Shown here one piece after another: positions 16,429 through 24,399 of a stretch of 37,373 bases of DNA (position 1 is the first letter of the stretch; each line of letters starts with the position of its first letter). A program made the position numbers and the translations under genes. The stretch comes from a bacterium (GTDB lineage Bacteria > Bacillota > Clostridia > Oscillospirales > Acutalibacteraceae). Below the pieces are notes generated by a model that worked only from the letters and a program-made list of their open reading frames with translations, was not told the DNA's origin and made no database searches. Location of the stretch: the NCBI GenBank assembly GCA_022774755.1, contig JALFLK010000030.1, positions 1 through 37,373 on the forward strand, read 5' to 3'.

Positions 16429-17381
16429 TTTCAAAGGATGATTTGGTCGTAACCTGCGGAAGCTATAATATTACGGCGGCATCTCACGGACTTTCTGGCA
16501 AGGACAGCGTCAGAATAGGCGGCGGAGAATATAATATCACCGCAGGCAAGGACGGCATACATTCTTCAAATGACGAAGATGAGAAGAAAGGCTTTACCTA
16601 TATTGCAGGGGGAAATATTACAATCAACGCAGAGGATGACGGTGTGCACGCAGATTCAGCCCTTACAATCACCGACGGCACAATAAATGTTAAACAAAGC
16701 TATGAGGGACTTGAGGGCTCGGCTATTGATATTTCGGGAGGCGATATTTCTGTGGTTTCAAGCGACGACGGCATTAACGCCGCCGGAGGCAACGACCAAA
16801 GCGGATTCGGCGACGGAAGAATGGAGCCCGACTCCTTTGCCGACAGCGCAGTATCTATCACAATTTCAGCAGGAACAGTCCATATTAACGCCGAGGGTGA
16901 CGGCATAGATTCAAACGGAAGCCTTACGGTTTCGGGAGGTAATATTTTTGTGGAAGGGCCACAAAGCGGAGGCAACGGCGCACTTGATTATAACGGCGAA
17001 GCGGTTATTTCGGGCGGAACTCTTGTTGCGTTGGGAAGCTCACAGATGGCGCAGAATTTCGGAGAAAATTCAACGCAGGGAACAATGCTTGTTAATACCG
17101 GAGCTTCACAGACAGGCGAGGTTACACTGAATGACAGCAACGGAAATGCGCTTGTGTCTGTCAGCATGGAAAAGCAGTTTGAAACAGTTGTTATAAGCTG
17201 TCCGGATATTAAGTCGGGCAGTACCTATACGCTGGTTACAAACAGCGGAGAAACACAGGTGACAATGGACAGCCTTGTTTACGGCTCAGGCGGCGGATTC
17301 GGCGGTATGAAAAATCCCGGCGGCAGAGGCAGAGATATGGGAGGCAATATGGACAGAGCTCCTAAAGCCCCTCTAATGTAA
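16407..17381 (+). pseudogene. Cthe_2159-type carbohydrate-binding protein, C-terminal part (frameshifted)
   Basis: In the +2 frame relative to the preceding part, coding sense resumes at 16413 as CGHGVVSKDDLVVTCGSYNI and continues through repeated beta-helix rungs (HGLSGKDSVRIGGGEYNI, GKDGIHSSNDEDEKKGF, GDGIDSNGSLTVSGGNIFV) to a Gly-rich tail. Adding one G near 16407 joins both parts into one reading frame of about 521 codons reading NITGDCGHGVVSKDD. A separate start (TTG at 16443) has no ribosome site, so this is not an independent gene. A true mutation or an assembly error could cause it; the truncated neighbour at 15389 favours real decay. Confidence 0.75.
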
Positions 17382-17496
17382 AATCATTACTAAACTCTAA
17401 ATAATAATTAAGATAGGCAAATTCGGTTTTATTTGTAAAGCGGATTTTCGCTGTATAAGACGGAGAACTTTAAACCCTCTTTCTTATAAATAAATT

Positions 17497-17540
17497 ACCC
17501 CATATGTCAGGTGCGGTCTGTATCGCCTGATATATGGGGT
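17497..17540 (+). terminator. 15-bp hairpin downstream of the carbohydrate-binding gene
   Basis: ACCCCATATGTCAGG (17497-17511) pairs with CCTGATATATGGGGT (17526-17540) with one G-U pair and a 14-base loop. No long T-run follows (GTATTATATATG), so termination strength is uncertain. The surrounding 17382-17704 has no gene. Confidence 0.55.
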
Positions 17541-17581
17541 GTATTATATATGTTACTTTGTTTAGCGGATTAGCGTCTAAA

Positions 17582-17691
17582 GGTCGGGCACGAAAGCGTT
17601 TTGATTATATAAATCTGCCTGCCCGGAGCGAAAAACGGTCGGGCACGAAAGTGTTTTGATTTTATGAATCTATCTGCTCGGAGTGAAAAAC
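17582..17691. repeat. Two tandem 55-bp repeats
   Basis: Copy 1 (17582-17636) and copy 2 (17637-17691) both begin GGTCGGGCACGAAAG and end GGAG(C/T)GAAAAAC, with the same length and a handful of changes. Each has facing arms TCGGGCA and TGC(C/T)CGG. The C-to-T changes in the two copies keep G-C or G-U pairing. A short third piece, CTCGGAGTAAAAAA, follows. They lie just after the 3' end of the minus-strand oxidoreductase gene. Confidence 0.8.
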
Positions 17692-17704
17692 TCGGAGTAA
17701 AAAA

Positions 17705-18709
17705 TCACCAGAGCTCGTTGGGGTATTTGAGATTCCAGGACTTGCGCAGAGAGGTCATAATATCCATAACATCACAGGTGTAATCAAGCTTTAAAAGGGA
17801 CGGGCTTTTGCTTGTAACGGCTTGCTCCATATCCTGCATTTCGTAGATTAAAGCGTCTTTTGAAGAGCCGGCAGATATTTCGGTTTTTTCAAGGGTTTCT
17901 GCATCGGTGATTACAGCTTTGTCACCTCGGGGGAATTGAGGAATTTCAATATACGCTTTTTCACAGCTTATCATTGCTACCTTGGGCTGGCGTGAATGCA
18001 TACTAAGGGCAACGGTTGCCATTTGTCCGCAGGAGTTGGAGAGAAGCACGGTCGCCTGTTCGTCGGAGCCTGTGGGAGAGCTTTTTACCTGGCTTGTTAT
18101 TTCAGAAGGCGTTTCGTCCATAAAGCTCCGTACAAGGCTGAGGGCATATACGCCGATGTCAAGAAGAGCTCCGCCTGCAAGCTCCATATTGAAAAATCTG
18201 TTTTGCATATCATAGTCCTTAAAGCTTCCGAAATTCACGGTAATTATCTGCACCTTGCCGAAGCCTCCGCTTTTAATAAGCTCCCAAAGCTTTTTGTAGA
18301 TCGGCATATGCCAAATAGTCATCGCCTCACCGATAAAAAGCCCTTTTTTCCGGGCAAGTTTTACCGCTTGGTCAAGCTCCCGACTGTTGAGAGTGATTGG
18401 TTTTTCTACAAAAATATGCTTGTTGTGATTAAGGGCTTCCATCATAAACGGAATGTGGGTGTTGTGGGGAGTTGTGATGTAAATAATGTCAATTTCATCA
18501 TCATTGAACAGTTCGTCGTAGGTTTTGTAAACCTTCTGTACGCCGTACTTTTCGGCAAAAGCCTCTGCTTTGGCGAGAGTTCTGTTGCACACTCCGTACA
18601 GGGATTTTTCCATAGAGTTAAGCGCCTGAGCCATTTCATTAGCTATTACTCCCGTGCCCAATACAGCCCAGTTTAATTGATTTTTACTTTTTTTATTGCC
18701 GTTGTCCAA
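17705..18709 (-). CDS. Gfo/Idh/MocA family oxidoreductase
   Basis: 334 residues, a typical length. The N-terminal Rossmann fold has WAVLGTGVIANEMAQAL (residues 14-30), ITTPHNTH at 79-86 and the family EKP motif at 102-104 (HIFVEKPITL). The C-terminal alpha/beta domain includes AGGALLDIGVYALS, which usually carries the catalytic Asp region. These NAD(P)-dependent enzymes act on sugars, inositols or related compounds; the substrate here is unknown. The TTG start at 18709 is chosen because AGAGGAG stands eight bases upstream. A separate promoter and a LacI-type palindrome lie about 165 bases upstream, suggesting sugar control. Confidence 0.85.
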   Translation of the reverse strand: MDNGNKKSKNQLNWAVLGTGVIANEMAQALNSMEKSLYGVCNRTLAKAEAFAEKYGVQKVYKTYDELFNDDEIDIIYITTPHNTHIPFMMEALNHNKHIFVEKPITLNSRELDQAVKLARKKGLFIGEAMTIWHMPIYKKLWELIKSGGFGKVQIITVNFGSFKDYDMQNRFFNMELAGGALLDIGVYALSLVRSFMDETPSEITSQVKSSPTGSDEQATVLLSNSCGQMATVALSMHSRQPKVAMISCEKAYIEIPQFPRGDKAVITDAETLEKTEISAGSSKDALIYEMQDMEQAVTSKSPSLLKLDYTCDVMDIMTSLRKSWNLKYPNELW

Positions 18710-18740
18710 AGTTTTACTCCTCTCGGATAAGTAAGAAATT

Positions 18741-18773
18741 ACTGATTAAATCGTTTGCTGATTTGCGCTGTCA
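18741..18773 (+). repeat. Second, partial copy of the phoU-distal repeat
   Basis: ACTGATTAAATCGTTTG at 18741-18757, followed by TTGCGCTGTCAG, matches the minus-strand edge of the repeat at 1-137 (17 identical bases, then TTGCGC(C/T)GTCAG). The rest of the foldback structure is not clearly preserved. The match suggests a repeat dispersed in this genome. Confidence 0.5.
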
Positions 18774-18866
18774 GCTTTTCGGTACGACCTATTCAGCGAT
18801 TCCTTGATTATTTGTCTATGTTAAGAAATGCTCCGCCGCCGAAGTTTTAACTTCGTTTTTTGGAGG

Positions 18867-18878
18867 CTTTGCGCAAAG
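18867..18878. promoter_or_regulatory. LacI-family-like operator palindrome
   Basis: CTTTGCGCAAAG is a perfect 12-bp palindrome with central CG, the style of site bound by LacI/MalR/CcpA-type repressors. It overlaps the predicted transcription start of the minus-strand oxidoreductase promoter and lies 300 bp upstream of the amylase gene. Nearby at 18840-18861 is a second palindrome CGAAGTT-TT-AACTTCG followed by six T on the plus strand, which could be a terminator or another site. Confidence 0.5.
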
Positions 18879-18880
18879 AT

Positions 18881-18908
18881 ATTATACCATAAATTCCGCC
18901 TGTTTCAA
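18881..18908 (-). promoter_or_regulatory. Promoter of the oxidoreductase gene
   Basis: On the minus strand, TTGAAA (18908-18903), a 16-bp spacer and a perfect TATAAT (18886-18881). Transcription would start near 18874, giving a leader of about 165 bases before the TTG at 18709. Confidence 0.65.
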
Positions 18909-18941
18909 AAGGAATTTTTGCCCGGGAAAATCGGCAGTCCG

Positions 18942-18968
18942 TTGACAATAACAGGAAGTTTTTATAAA
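18942..18968 (+). promoter_or_regulatory. Candidate promoter for the amylase gene
   Basis: A perfect TTGACA at 18942-18947 with TATAAA at 18963-18968, spacer 15 bp, which is short; TAAAAG at 17 bp is the alternative. It would give a leader of about 200 bases before the ATG at 19173. A TATAAT at 19128-19133 nearer the gene has no good -35. Confidence 0.4.
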
Positions 18969-19172
18969 AGCAAATAATAACACATTCAGTCATTTATTTT
19001 CGAAATTTTTTGAGAATTTAGGAAAATAATGCATAATTTGTGTATTTTACATAAAAATTGCAAGAAAACATTGGAAGCAGAAAAAAACAAATTTCCTTTT
19101 CGGAAATATTTTTTTAAAACCATAAATTATAATGTATTTGTGTGTAATCAGCACTTATTTAGGAGGAACGAA

Positions 19173-21431
19173 ATGACGAAGTTGAAGAAATTGCTCTCTC
19201 TGATTTTGACTTTGGCAGTAGTTTGCAGTGTTGCCGCTGTTTCAATAACCGCTAAAGCCGCAGATACAGAAGAGGCACAGGCTCAGGCAGATTCCGGAAT
19301 TACTGTTCATTATTACAGTGAAAGCGGAACAACGCCTACAATTTACTACTGGAACAGCCTGCCGACTAATTTGGTAACGGCTTATCCGGGTAAAACAATG
19401 GAGAAAGATATAAAGGAAAATTGGTACACATACAAGTTTGATAATGTTACCAAAATCAACCTTATGTTTGTTGACAACGGCAAACAGAGCAAGGAGCTGA
19501 CACGGAATACCGGCGAATGGTATTATAAAAACGGCGCCTGGTCAACCTCTTATGATGTTGACACTCAGCGGGGCGATTTCCGTGAAGAGAGTATTTACTT
19601 TGTAATTACCACTCGTTTCTATGACGGTGACACAGGCAACAATGTTCACTGCTGGGACGACAGTCAGGCGAATAACCCTGATTCCGACCCTGCATGGCGA
19701 GGCGATTTCCAGGGACTTATTGACAAGCTGGACTACATTAAAGCCCTGGGCTTTTCTGCAATCTGGATTACCCCTGTTGTAACAAACGCTTCCGGTTATG
19801 ACTATCACGGTTATCACGCGATGGATATTTCTACTGTTGACGCCCGTTATGAAAGCTCAGGCGCAACATATCAGGACTTGATTAACGCAGTACACGCAAA
19901 GGGTATGCGCCTTATTCAGGACGTTGTTATTAACCATACAGGCAACTTTGGCGAGGCATTTCTTGCCCCAATGTTTACCAAGGAGTATTCCGATATTAAG
20001 GATTTGGAAAGCGTTGACTGTATGAAGGTAATTCCTGATTCGGATTTTGCAAAAACATTCCCTAATTACGATGCAATGGAGCCGGGAATGCAGTATCAGG
20101 CAAGACTTAACATAATGAAGGATACCAAGGGGCTCAGCACTACCGCACACGATACTAATAATTATTATCACCACTATAAGGATTTAAGCTGGGAAAGCCC
20201 CACAGTTCAGACCGGTCAAATCGCCGGCGACTGCGTAGATGTCAACACCGAAAATCCCGTTGTTGCCAATTATCTCAACGAAGCATACAACAACTATATA
20301 AATATGGGTGTTGACGCTTTCAGACTTGATACGGAAAAGCACGTTTCAAGACTTTCCCTTAACCAGTTCTTCTTCCCGTCATGGCGTGCAGCAGGCGGAA
20401 ACAATTTCTACATTTTCGGCGAGGTTTGTACTCGTGTAAGCGAATTCTGGAATCATAACATTCCTGCAATTTCAGCGCCTTTCTACACTTGGGCAGAAAC
20501 CGACAGCAAGTATATTAACGCATTGGGTAATGACTGGGAAGCAAATGTAAACCTGACTCTCCAGCATTATGCAAGCAACCAAACCACAGCTAACCAGCCG
20601 ACATCTGACAATGTTTATCTTAACGGTATCACATATCATACACCCGATTACAGCAAGTCAAACGGCACAGGCGTAATCGACTTCCCGATGCACTGGAACT
20701 TCAGCAACGCAAGCAATGCTTATCGGAGAGCCTTGGAGGAGGACCCCTACTACAACGATTCTTCCTGGAATGTTACTTATGTAGATTCTCACGACTACGG
20801 TCCGGATATGGATAACCGCTTTAACGGAGGTACACAGGCTTGGGCAGAAAACCTAAATCTTCTTTTTACTTTCAGAGGAATTCCCTGTGTATATTACGGC
20901 AGTGAGGTTGAATTCCAAAAGGGAGTTCCTATGGACGTAGGTCCTAACGCACCGCTGAGTACAACAGGCCGTGCATATTTCGGCGACTACCTTGAGGGTT
21001 CGGTATCTGCAAATGACTTCGGCGAATACAGCGCATCAGGTACTGTTGAGTCTACTCTGACCTCTCCGCTGGCCGTTCATATGCGTCAACTTAACCTTAT
21101 CCGCCGTGCAGTTCCTGCACTTCAGAAAGGTCAGTACACAACTTCCGGTACTTATGTTTCCGGCGGAATGTCGTTTATCCGCCGTTATACCAATGCAGAC
21201 GAAGGCGTTGACAGCCTTGCTTTGGTCAGCATTACCGACGGCGCAACATTTAAGAATATTCCTAACGGAAAGTACATTGACGCTGTAACAGGCGATGTTA
21301 AAAATGTTACAAACGGAACCTTGACCGTGTCTTCAATGGGTAAGGGAAATATGAGAGTATATGTATGCTGTGCTTCAGGCTTTACCGAAATTTCCGGCAA
21401 AATCGGTACTACAGGCACATATCTTAAATAA
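19173..21431 (+). CDS. Secreted GH13 alpha-amylase with N-terminal starch-binding module
   Basis: 752 residues from the ATG at 19173 (AGGAGG upstream); an open extension to 19029 lacks a ribosome site and would hide the signal peptide. The signal peptide ends near SITAKA-A. Residues about 45-120 (ITVHYYSESGTTPTIYYW) look like a CBM26-type starch-binding module. The GH13 barrel follows with all four regions: DVVINH (250-255), DAFRLDTEKH with nucleophile Asp386, FGEV with acid/base Glu417, and VDSHD with Asp541. A short beta domain ends it. No dockerin, sortase or SLH motif was seen, so the enzyme is probably released. It hydrolyses alpha-1,4-glucans. Confidence 0.93.
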   Translation: MTKLKKLLSLILTLAVVCSVAAVSITAKAADTEEAQAQADSGITVHYYSESGTTPTIYYWNSLPTNLVTAYPGKTMEKDIKENWYTYKFDNVTKINLMFVDNGKQSKELTRNTGEWYYKNGAWSTSYDVDTQRGDFREESIYFVITTRFYDGDTGNNVHCWDDSQANNPDSDPAWRGDFQGLIDKLDYIKALGFSAIWITPVVTNASGYDYHGYHAMDISTVDARYESSGATYQDLINAVHAKGMRLIQDVVINHTGNFGEAFLAPMFTKEYSDIKDLESVDCMKVIPDSDFAKTFPNYDAMEPGMQYQARLNIMKDTKGLSTTAHDTNNYYHHYKDLSWESPTVQTGQIAGDCVDVNTENPVVANYLNEAYNNYINMGVDAFRLDTEKHVSRLSLNQFFFPSWRAAGGNNFYIFGEVCTRVSEFWNHNIPAISAPFYTWAETDSKYINALGNDWEANVNLTLQHYASNQTTANQPTSDNVYLNGITYHTPDYSKSNGTGVIDFPMHWNFSNASNAYRRALEEDPYYNDSSWNVTYVDSHDYGPDMDNRFNGGTQAWAENLNLLFTFRGIPCVYYGSEVEFQKGVPMDVGPNAPLSTTGRAYFGDYLEGSVSANDFGEYSASGTVESTLTSPLAVHMRQLNLIRRAVPALQKGQYTTSGTYVSGGMSFIRRYTNADEGVDSLALVSITDGATFKNIPNGKYIDAVTGDVKNVTNGTLTVSSMGKGNMRVYVCCASGFTEISGKIGTTGTYLK

Positions 21432-21477
21432 CGCTAAATTCTTTTTGGACATATATTTAGAAGTTAAATGGAGTGTA

Positions 21478-21506
21478 AGAACGGAGAGCCATGGGTTCTC
21501 CGTTCT
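21478..21506 (+). terminator. Terminator after the amylase gene
   Basis: AGAACGGAGA (21478-21487) pairs perfectly with TCTCCGTTCT (21497-21506) over a 9-base loop, followed by GCATTTTAGG. The T-run is short, so efficiency is uncertain. Confidence 0.65.
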
Positions 21507-21589
21507 GCATTTTAGGTCTTTGAACAGGCCGAAAACAACGGGAACAGTGTTTTCTATTTTATTTATCGGATTATTGATCGGAGGTTTTT

Positions 21590-22159
21590 ATGACAGAAAG
21601 AGAGAAAATGCTCAGCGGAGAAATGTATAATTCAATGGATGATGAATTGGTACAGTTAAGGCAACAGGCAAGACTGCTTACGGAAAAGTTTAATTCAACC
21701 TCCGTAACACAGCTTTCTTTGAGAACGGAAATCTTAAGGGAACTTTTCGGCAGCTGCGGAAATTCTATTTATATTGAGCCTTCCTTTAACTGTGACTACG
21801 GAAAAAACATATATGTCGGCGAAAACTTTTACGCTAATTATAACTGTGTTTTTCTTGATGTTTGCGAAATCCGCATAGGCAAAAATTGCTTTGTCGCCCC
21901 TCAGGTAGGAATCTATACGGCGACCCATCCTCTTGACCCGGTTGCACGTTGTATTGATAATTTAGAGTACGGAAAACCTGTAACAATCGGCGATGATTGC
22001 TGGATTGGCGGCGGAGCAATAATTAACCCGGGAGTAACCTTAGGAAATAATGTGGTGGTGGCTTCAGGAGCGGTAGTAACAAAAAGCTTTGGTGATAATG
22101 TAGTAATCGGCGGTAATCCGGCAAAAATAATCAAAAATATCGACGTCTACGGCAAATGA
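21590..22159 (+). CDS. Maltose/galactoside-type O-acetyltransferase
   Basis: 189 residues with an N-terminal Maa-type segment ([23 protein letters not shown]) and left-handed beta-helix hexapeptide repeats ([31 protein letters not shown]). The catalytic His is His113 in YTATHPLD. Family members acetylate sugars such as maltose or galactosides from acetyl-CoA in the cytoplasm. CGGAGG precedes the ATG. It lies after the amylase terminator and may be read on its own or by read-through. A link to starch breakdown products is plausible but unproven; the exact sugar cannot be told. Confidence 0.9.
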   Translation: MTEREKMLSGEMYNSMDDELVQLRQQARLLTEKFNSTSVTQLSLRTEILRELFGSCGNSIYIEPSFNCDYGKNIYVGENFYANYNCVFLDVCEIRIGKNCFVAPQVGIYTATHPLDPVARCIDNLEYGKPVTIGDDCWIGGGAIINPGVTLGNNVVVASGAVVTKSFGDNVVIGGNPAKIIKNIDVYGK

Positions 22160-22217
22160 CTATGATGTCAGAAGACCCGAAAAACGACAAAAACAGAGAT
22201 TTTTAGTAAAATTACTA

Positions 22218-22246
22218 TTGACAAGGTTTGTTTTTGGGATTATAAT
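22218..22246 (+). promoter_or_regulatory. Promoter of the trp operon
   Basis: Perfect TTGACA (22218-22223), a 17-bp spacer and a perfect TATAAT (22241-22246), directly before the T-box leader. It is one of the strongest sigma-A type promoters in the window. Confidence 0.9.
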
Positions 22247-22261
22247 GTTCCCAAAGTTAAA

Positions 22262-22538
22262 TATTTGCCATTAAACCGATGAGCAAGAGTAGTAAGTTAA
22301 GTTTTTTGTTTTAAGAGAGTCGTTGTTTGGTGCGAAACGGCAGCAAGGGCTTTTCCAAATGGACTTGTGAGGGCAGACCGAAATCTTTATGAGAGTAGTC
22401 GCTGACGGAGCCCGACCGTTATAACGGGAAGCGTATGTTAGTACGCTGTGAGTGGGCGTTTGTTCGCCAATTTGGGTGGTATCGCAGAAGTTTATAATTT
22501 AGACTTTTGTCCCTTTTTCAGGGGCAAAAGTCTTTTTT
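22262..22538 (+). promoter_or_regulatory. Trp-specific T-box leader with terminator
   Basis: A tRNA-sensing leader. Stem I includes GAGCAAGAGTAGTAAG near 22281 and the AGAGAGTCG...GGTG apical elements. The likely specifier is UGG (Trp) at 22360-22362 in CCAAATGGAC. The T-box sequence TGGGTGGTATCGCAG is at 22473-22487. The terminator AGACTTTTG / CAAAAGTCT (22501-22533) is followed by a T-run to 22538. Uncharged tRNA-Trp should favour the antiterminator and trp expression. The discriminator-matching base is U (TGGT). Confidence 0.9.
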
Positions 22539-22540
22539 GC

Positions 22541-22831
22541 GTTATAGGAAATTGCTCGGCTGCGCTCGGGCATAAAAGCCTATTGACAGCAAAAGCTGTC
22601 TGCACGAATTGCGTGTCGAGGTACTCGATTTTTTTACGTTGTAGGAACTTGCTTGGTTGCGCTCGGGCATAAAAGGCTTTTTTCAGCAAAAGCTGTCTGC
22701 ACGAATTGCGTGTCGAGGTACTCGACTTTTTTGCGTTATAGGAAATTGCTTGGTTGCGCTCGGGCATAAAAGCCTATTGACAGCAAAAGCTGTCTGCACG
22801 AATTGCGTGTCGAGGTACTCGACTTTTTTAT
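22541..22831 (+). repeat. Three tandem 97-bp repeats between T-box and trpE
   Basis: Units start at 22541, 22638 and 22735, with period exactly 97. Each holds GTTATAGGAA(A)TTGCT-type sequence, TGCGCTCGGGCATAAAAG, the hairpin CAGC-AAAA-GCTG, CACGAATTGCGTG, and ends GTCGAG-GTA-CTCGA(C/T) followed by six or seven T, which looks like a minimal intrinsic terminator. The junction TTTTTTGCGTTATAGG after the T-box terminator is identical to that between units 2 and 3, so the array seems to have grown from the terminator T-run. Short open frames here are repeat artefacts. Confidence 0.88.
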
Positions 22832-22919
22832 TTAAAAATTTCTCCGCAACGGTCGGGTGTAGAAGGTTGTTTTCAGCAAAAATGTATGCCCGAATTGCGT
22901 GTTGAGAAACCGGGAAATA
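22832..22919 (+). repeat. Degenerate fourth unit of the trp-leader repeat
   Basis: Keeps CGGTCGGGTGTAGAAGG, TTTTCAGCAAAAATG, CCCGAATTGCGTGTTGAG in the same order as the 97-bp units, but has lost the terminal hairpin and T-run. It contains facing arms TCGGGTG / TGCCCGA. The trpE ribosome site follows at about 22931. Confidence 0.6.
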
Positions 22920-22941
22920 AATATATTTTGGTGGTGATACA

Positions 22942-24399
22942 ATGATTAAACCGGAGTACGACAAGGTTAGAGAAATGGCAGAAAATTACGATGTAATTCC
23001 CGTTTATAAGGAGTGTTTTGCAGATGTAATAACTCCCATAACCCTGCTGAGAAAAATTGCGTCAAAGAGTAAAAGATTTTTTCTGCTGGAAAGCATTGAG
23101 GGCGGAGAAAGGTGGTCAAGGTACTCGTTTTTGGGCTTTGACCCCAAGGCAAGGCTTTATTATAATAACGGCACTTTGCACATAGAGGGCGAGGGAGAAA
23201 GGGAGGTAAAAACCGCCGACCCTTACTGCTATCTGAGGGAATATATGAGCCACTATAAAAATCCGAGATTTGAGGATTTGCCTCCCTTTACAGGGGGTCT
23301 TGTGGGATACTACGGATATTCTATGATTTCCGTTGCAGAGCCTGTTTTAAAGCTCAAAAGAGATGATTCTAACGATTTTGATTTAATGCTGTTTGACAAA
23401 ATTATCGCCTACGACCATCTTAAGCAAAAAATTATTATTATGGTTAATATGAAAACCTCTGACTGTGAGCATCAGTACAAAAAGGCGTGCAGGGATATCG
23501 AAGAAATTGAAAAACTCATAAAATCCGACTCGGTGCCTGCAGAAAGCTTTACTCACGGCAAGGTTGAATTTAAAAGCACATATTCAAAGGAAGAATATTG
23601 CAAAATGGTGGAAAAAACCAAGGAATATATATACGACGGCGATATTTTTCAGTGTGTTGTTTCAAGGCGGTTTGAGGCTGAATATAAAAATTCGCTGATT
23701 AACGCTTACCGAGTTTTGCGCACCACAAATCCCTCGCCTTATATGGTGTATCTTGCCATTGACGATTGCGAAATAATGAGTACTTCTCCCGAAACGCTTG
23801 TCAAACTTCAAAACGGCGTTCTTAATACATTCCCCATTGCAGGCTCACGCCCCAGAGGCAAAACAAGGGAAGAGGACGAAGCGCTGGAAAAAGAGCTTAT
23901 AAACGATGAAAAAGAGCTTGCAGAGCATAATATGCTTGTGGATTTGGGCAGAAACGACATAGGGCGAATTGCAAAATTCGGCACGGTGAAGGTTACGGAG
24001 TATCAGAAAGTCCTGCGTTATTCAAAGATTATGCACATATGCAGTGAGGTAGAGGGCAAAATCAGGGATAACCTGGACGCTTTCGACGCAATCAAGTCAC
24101 TTTTGCCTGCAGGAACTCTGTCGGGCGCTCCCAAAATAAGAGCTTGTCAGATAATTGAAGAGCTTGAGAAAACTCCCAGAGGCGTTTACGGCGGAGCCAT
24201 AGGATATGTGGATTTTAACGGCAACCTTGACACCTGCATCGGAATAAGAATGGCTGTAAAACAGGGTAACAAGGTGTATGTTCAGGCAGGCGCAGGCATA
24301 GTTGCAGACAGCGTGCCAGAAAGCGAATATACCGAAACCTACAACAAGGCGTTAGCGGTGATTAACGCAGTAAAAAACGCAGAGGAGGCAGAGGGCTGA
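22942..24399 (+). CDS. trpE: TrpE, anthranilate synthase component I
   Basis: 485 residues. With TrpG it converts chorismate and glutamine to anthranilate, the first step of tryptophan synthesis. The LLES motif at residues 48-51, the tryptophan feedback site, is present, which separates TrpE from PabB. The chorismate-binding part shows GSRPRGKTREEDE, LVDLGRNDIGR, SEVEGKI, PAGTLSGAPKIRA and GGAIGYVDFNG. GGTGGTGA precedes the ATG, and the stop overlaps the trpG start (TGATG). It is first in the structural operon, about 400 bases after the T-box terminator, behind the 97-bp repeats. Confidence 0.97.
   Translation: MIKPEYDKVREMAENYDVIPVYKECFADVITPITLLRKIASKSKRFFLLESIEGGERWSRYSFLGFDPKARLYYNNGTLHIEGEGEREVKTADPYCYLREYMSHYKNPRFEDLPPFTGGLVGYYGYSMISVAEPVLKLKRDDSNDFDLMLFDKIIAYDHLKQKIIIMVNMKTSDCEHQYKKACRDIEEIEKLIKSDSVPAESFTHGKVEFKSTYSKEEYCKMVEKTKEYIYDGDIFQCVVSRRFEAEYKNSLINAYRVLRTTNPSPYMVYLAIDDCEIMSTSPETLVKLQNGVLNTFPIAGSRPRGKTREEDEALEKELINDEKELAEHNMLVDLGRNDIGRIAKFGTVKVTEYQKVLRYSKIMHICSEVEGKIRDNLDAFDAIKSLLPAGTLSGAPKIRACQIIEELEKTPRGVYGGAIGYVDFNGNLDTCIGIRMAVKQGNKVYVQAGAGIVADSVPESEYTETYNKALAVINAVKNAEEAEG

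Noticed and set aside
16407..16445. Programmed frameshift in the carbohydrate-binding gene
   Set aside because: No slippery heptamer or following stimulatory stem is evident at the shift; a plain one-base loss explains it better.
17996..18676. Plus-strand 226-codon open frame opposite the oxidoreductase gene
   Set aside because: It is an antisense shadow without ribosome site; the minus strand has full Gfo/Idh/MocA motifs.
19029..19172. Upstream ATG extending the amylase by 48 residues
   Set aside because: No ribosome site, and it would bury the signal peptide that starts at 19173 behind AGGAGG.
22541..22919. Tandem repeats as a CRISPR array
   Set aside because: The units are contiguous with no unique spacers and no cas genes are nearby.
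22448..22964. Short open frames on both strands over the 97-bp repeats
   Set aside because: They repeat the same peptide pieces because the DNA is tandemly repeated, lack ribosome sites and overlap the T-box terminator.
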